From: an uncultured Methylococcaceae bacterium
GTDB taxonomy: Bacteria > Pseudomonadota > Gammaproteobacteria > Methylococcales > Methylococcaceae
Length of the DNA: 64,000 nucleotides
Direction: 5' to 3'
NCBI GenBank assembly: GCA_903930145.1
Contig: CAIYXP010000191.1
Coordinates: 62,001-126,000 of the forward strand
Part shown: positions 61,003 through 64,000 of the stretch, one piece after another
Numbering within the stretch: position 1 is the stretch's first letter
How the letters are laid out: each line of letters opens with the position of its first letter
Made by a program: the position numbers and the translations under genes
The notes under the pieces: model-generated
What the model saw: only the letters and a program-made list of their open reading frames with translations
Told to the model about the DNA's origin: nothing
Database searches by the model: none

Positions 61003-61431
61003 ATGCGCATAGTGAGATTTCAATTACTTAAGGGTCTTATGGCCCCCGTGCTCGCACTGGGATTGGCGGCAGGCTGTCAGACCTACAACCCCGCCACGGG
61101 TCAAAAAGAGATTGACTACGGCGCGACGGCCGGCGTGGCGGGCGCAGCAATGGGAGCCGCAGCCTTGGGCGTTGCCTTGAGCAACAACAACGATGACCGG
61201 TACTACGGAGGGGGTTATGGGGGGCCGGCCTATTACGGCGGCGGTCGTGGACGGGGTCATAATGATGTCAACGTCAACAAAAGCGTCAATGTAAGCGGCA
61301 ACACCGTCAACAAAGGCAACAGAAGCGTTGATAGGACCACCAACAGAGGCAACAAAATTGGCGCTGGCGGTCATGGTGGTGGTGGTCATGGTGGTCGCGT
61401 TGGCGGCGGTGGCGGTCGTAGGCATCGCTGA
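61003..61431 (+). CDS. Glycine-rich lipoprotein
   Basis: 142 residues. The signal ends in a lipobox (LALGLAAGC), then QTYNPATGQKEIDYG and a hydrophobic Ala/Gly segment (AGVAGAAMGAAALGVALS) that resembles the glycine-zipper of outer-membrane lipoproteins. The rest is Gly/Asn-rich: DRYYGGGYGGPAYYGG, VNVNKSVNVSGNTVNKGN, then a final run of Gly and His. The His-rich tail might bind metal. It lies between sulfatase 3 and the exported 61520 gene. No enzyme motif. Confidence 0.75.
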   Translation: MRIVRFQLLKGLMAPVLALGLAAGCQTYNPATGQKEIDYGATAGVAGAAMGAAALGVALSNNNDDRYYGGGYGGPAYYGGGRGRGHNDVNVNKSVNVSGNTVNKGNRSVDRTTNRGNKIGAGGHGGGGHGGRVGGGGGRRHR

Positions 61432-61519
61432 AACGAATGCATGCTCTTGCAAATCTGTTGATGTAATAAGCTTTGTGTCAGATTTTACCTAAATGCTCCA
61501 GAAACCGAGGTTCATCGTT

Positions 61520-62014
61520 ATGTGGAAATATTTCCTGGCTTTATCTTTGATTGCCACCCTAGCCCCCAGCGTCACCCATGCGGACAAAAAAGCAGCCATG
61601 AAAGCTGCCACGCCGCCGCCCGTCCCCGCCCTCAAGTTTGAGGCTCAACTAAACAAACTCGATAGTAAAGTGACCGCCCTATTAGGTGAAGAAAAGCAGA
61701 AGGTCATAAGGCAGGCCGCCGAAGCGGCAGTGCTCTCCGATTTCTGCGTCGCCATCGACCTAGACCAGAATAAGTTCAAAGAAGAATTCGCCAAACTGTC
61801 TGCGGATGGCATTAAACGCACCTTGGCCGAACAACGCGACCTCGAAAACAAAGTGGCAATGAATTTCGGGGTCTATGTCGGTTTGTTCGTGGCCGAAGGC
61901 TCTGACCGCAAAGGCGAATTTTGCCTCGTCGCCGAAAACGCCCTCAAGGATCAGAAACCGATTAGCCGGTTTTGGATAGCGACCAATAATAGCCCGAATC
62001 CGCCTAAGCCATAA
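61520..62014 (+). CDS. Hypothetical exported protein
   Basis: 164 residues from ATG 61520, giving a signal peptide (YFLALSLIATLAPSVTHA). The mature part is Lys/Glu-rich and helical (FEAQLNKLDSKVTALLGEEKQKVIRQAAEAAVLSDFC), with a second block NKFKEEFAKLSADGIKRTL and GVYVGLFVAEGS. It contains a Cys in DFCVAID and another in FCLVAEN, which might form a disulfide. Family not recognised. It precedes sulfatase 4 by about 140 bp. Confidence 0.65.
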   Translation: MWKYFLALSLIATLAPSVTHADKKAAMKAATPPPVPALKFEAQLNKLDSKVTALLGEEKQKVIRQAAEAAVLSDFCVAIDLDQNKFKEEFAKLSADGIKRTLAEQRDLENKVAMNFGVYVGLFVAEGSDRKGEFCLVAENALKDQKPISRFWIATNNSPNPPKP

Positions 62015-62156
62015 CCGTTGGCCCAAAGCAGGCTTAATCGAAACAAGGCTAGGGATTGATCCACGATTGTGGGTGGAGCGGCATGGCCCTTCCGCATATC
62101 CACCCACAACGGGCGAACAATCGGCAAATCTGTCCATCCAAAAAAGGAGCATCCCA

Positions 62157-63692
62157 ATGCAACAGTTGTTTACCCTACTAGCCGTATTATTCGGCCTTCT
62201 TAACTATTCAAACCTGTACGCAGCAGAAAAGCCACCTAATATTCTTGTCATTTTTGGCGACGATGTTGGCTGGATGAATGTCTCCTCATTTGGAGGTGAC
62301 ATCATGGGCGTCAAAACCCCCAATATCGACCGCCTCGCCAAGGAAGGGCTGAAGCTCACTTCATTCTACGCCCAACCAAGTTGCACCGCCGGACGGGCAG
62401 CGTTCATCACCGGACAATTGCCAGTGCGCACAGGACTAACGACGGTCGGCACAACCGGTTCGCCAGCCGGATTGCAAAAGGAAGACATCACGCTGGCGGA
62501 AATTCTGAAGGCCAAGGGCTATGCCACAGCCCAGTTCGGCAAGAATCATCTCGGCGACTTGGAAGAGCATTTGCCGCATCGGCATGGGTTCGATGAATTC
62601 TGGGGCAATCTCTACCATCTTAACGGCAACGAAGACCTTGAAGACCCGGATCGACCCACCAATCCCGAGTTTCGCAAGAAGTTTGACCCACGCGGCATCG
62701 TGTCAGGCACGGCCAATGGCCCGACCAAGGATGAAGGCCCGTTGACGGTCGAGCGGATGAAGACCTTCGACGATGAAGTCGCGGCAAAATCGCTGGATTT
62801 TCTAGACCGTCGCGTTAAAGACGGCAAGCCATTTTTCTTATGGCATAACTCGTCCCGTCAACACGTATTCATCCATCTGAAGAAAGAATCCGAGGGTCAA
62901 TCCCGTGCGGGCCGTGAAGACATCTATGGCAACGGGCTTAAGGAACACGATGCCCATGTCGGGCAACTGCTGGACAAGCTGGATAAGACCGGGCTTGCCA
63001 AGAACACCATCGTCATCTATACCACCGACAACGGGGCTTACCAGTACATGTGGCCCGAGGGCGGTACTTCGCCATTTCGGGGCGACAAAGGCACGACGTG
63101 GGAAGGCGGCTTGCGCGTGCCGTTCGTGATCCGCTGGCCCGGCACCGAGGGTGGGCGGGTGAGTAGCGAGATCGTCGATATGACCGATTTGTTGCCGACA
63201 TTGGCCGCAGCCGCTGGTGAATCAAATGTCGTTGACAAATTAAAGCAAGGATCGACTTATGGAGGACGGAATTACAAGCTGCATCTCGATGGTTTCGATC
63301 AGACGGCACTTTTCACTGGCAAAGGCGAGCAATCCGCTCGCGACTCCATCTTCTATTACGACGAAGCCATCCTGACCGCAATCCGCTACAAGCAGTTCAA
63401 GATCACCTTTTCGGCTAAGTATGACGGGCATTGGGATGACCCGTTGCTGAATCTTGGTCGCCCGATGATAACCAATTTGTTAATGGACCCGTTCGAGCGC
63501 CAATGGGGCGACCTTAACCGGCAATACGCGGAACACAAGGGTTGGGTGCTGACACCTATCCTCGGCATCATCGAGCAGCATTTGGCAACTTTCAGGGAGT
63601 TTCCAGTCCGGCAAGTTGGACTGAGTGCGCAAATGGGCAAGACCATCGAAGGGATACAATCGCAGATACTGAAGATTAAACAACCGAACTGA
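62157..63692 (+). CDS. Exported arylsulfatase, Cys-type, about 511 aa (sulfatase 4)
   Basis: A signal peptide (LFTLLAVLFGLLNYSNLYAA) is followed by ILVIFGDDVGWMNVSSFGG (Asp pair), PSCTAGRAAFITGQ (C76 of C-x-A-x-R) and FGKNHLGDLEE. TTDNGAYQYMW is the Asp-Asn block. The pattern is that of sulfatase 1, not of 2 and 3. The long frame from 62067 is not needed: ATG 62157 sits behind AAGGAGC. Maturation by a formylglycine-generating enzyme is required. The next gene (63724) encodes a barrel. Confidence 0.92.
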   Translation: MQQLFTLLAVLFGLLNYSNLYAAEKPPNILVIFGDDVGWMNVSSFGGDIMGVKTPNIDRLAKEGLKLTSFYAQPSCTAGRAAFITGQLPVRTGLTTVGTTGSPAGLQKEDITLAEILKAKGYATAQFGKNHLGDLEEHLPHRHGFDEFWGNLYHLNGNEDLEDPDRPTNPEFRKKFDPRGIVSGTANGPTKDEGPLTVERMKTFDDEVAAKSLDFLDRRVKDGKPFFLWHNSSRQHVFIHLKKESEGQSRAGREDIYGNGLKEHDAHVGQLLDKLDKTGLAKNTIVIYTTDNGAYQYMWPEGGTSPFRGDKGTTWEGGLRVPFVIRWPGTEGGRVSSEIVDMTDLLPTLAAAAGESNVVDKLKQGSTYGGRNYKLHLDGFDQTALFTGKGEQSARDSIFYYDEAILTAIRYKQFKITFSAKYDGHWDDPLLNLGRPMITNLLMDPFERQWGDLNRQYAEHKGWVLTPILGIIEQHLATFREFPVRQVGLSAQMGKTIEGIQSQILKIKQPN

Positions 63693-63723
63693 ACCCCATG
63701 AGGCACTCAAAATAAGAGGAATC

Positions 63724-64000
63724 ATGATGACACTCGATTTTTTGAAGGGACGTGGATTTCTTCGACTTGTTCGGAATTTAGTAGGGTACGCATTAGTTGT
63801 GTATGCAGCCTCGCCTTCAGATGCCAAGGCGGCTCAGGGCGGTACGGGGCATTACTTGCCGGGAGGTATCGCCACGTTGATCGACCTCGCACCCACCAAG
63901 CCGGGCTGGGTGGTCGAACCTATGTATCTCCATTACGCCGGGAGTGCGTCATCATCCGAAGCCATTCCGGTCTCTGGATTGCTTGCCGCCGGTTTGAATG
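63724..64000 (+). CDS. Outer-membrane transporter-like barrel protein, 3' end cut by window
   Basis: At least 92 codons from ATG 63724 (or ATG 63727) behind AAGAGGA. The N-terminus is a signal peptide (about residues 1-36, YALVVYAASPSDAKAA). GGTGHYLPGGIATLIDLAP and GWVVEPMYLHYAGSA are typical of the beginning of PF13557-type (phenol-degradation-associated/transporter) porins. It starts 31 bp after the stop of sulfatase 4 and is likely in the same operon. The rest lies outside the window. Confidence 0.72.
   Translation, partial: MMTLDFLKGRGFLRLVRNLVGYALVVYAASPSDAKAAQGGTGHYLPGGIATLIDLAPTKPGWVVEPMYLHYAGSASSSEAIPVSGLLAAGLN

Noticed and set aside
1-64000. tRNA and rRNA genes
   Set aside because: No convincing cloverleaf or conserved rRNA segment was noticed in any intergenic region; a covariance-model search would be needed to exclude them.

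Overview
The window looks like chromosomal DNA of an environmental gammaproteobacterium with moderately high GC content. The evidence is an MlaE/MlaF/MCE lipid-transport operon with a PqiC-like lipoprotein, a PEP-CTERM protein-sorting locus with the TPR lipoprotein PrsT and two exosortase-associated acyltransferases, a PAS-GGDEF-EAL signalling protein and many outer-membrane barrels and lipoproteins. The mixture resembles methanotrophs of the Methylococcales, but no marker gene (rRNA, pmoA, tRNA) is present, so this placement is an inference.

Layout. 0-4.3 kb: a lower-GC surface-glycan operon (membrane glycosyltransferase, GT2 glycosyltransferase, small EamA/SMR-type flippase-like protein, methyltransferase). 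4.4-7.2 kb: a NamZ-like (DUF1343) enzyme and a strikingly AT-rich Trm112-type methyltransferase. 7.2-11 kb: a two-gene operon encoding a giant CHAT-protease / metallo-beta-lactamase fusion and a DOMON-like protein. 11.3-16.1 kb: an MCE phospholipid-transport operon with a methyltransferase inserted in it. 16.2-17.5 kb: a small protein with an internal duplication and an unknown protein. 17.6-20.5 kb: an RloA/RloB (AbiL-like) pair and a zinc-finger protein. 20.6-24.9 kb: exported proteins, including a pectinacetylesterase-like enzyme. 24.9-33.3 kb: PEP-CTERM locus (prsT, a PEP-CTERM substrate with a sigma-54 promoter, a VAO-type flavoprotein, two acyltransferases), including a 277-bp MITE with a 9-bp target duplication. 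33.4-40.8 kb: c-di-GMP enzyme, SIMPL protein, aspartic protease, CAX exchanger, exported proteins and a TacA/TacT-type toxin-antitoxin pair. 41-64 kb: a sulfatase island with four exported Cys-type arylsulfatases, each next to an outer-membrane barrel gene, plus lipoproteins, a patatin and an AraC regulator. Inside that island at 51.4-55.7 kb sits an unrelated two-gene ATPase / STAND-TPR pair.

Candidates for an undescribed system are, in order: (1) the ATPase + ATPase-HTH-TPR pair at 51.4-55.7 kb, with its own near-consensus promoter, operator-like repeats and at least nine in-register 114-bp repeats; (2) the CHAT-TPR-MBL fusion plus DOMON-like partner at 7.2-11.0 kb; (3) the repeated sulfatase-plus-barrel module at 41-64 kb. 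All functional statements rest on motifs and family resemblance read by eye; no database search was run.
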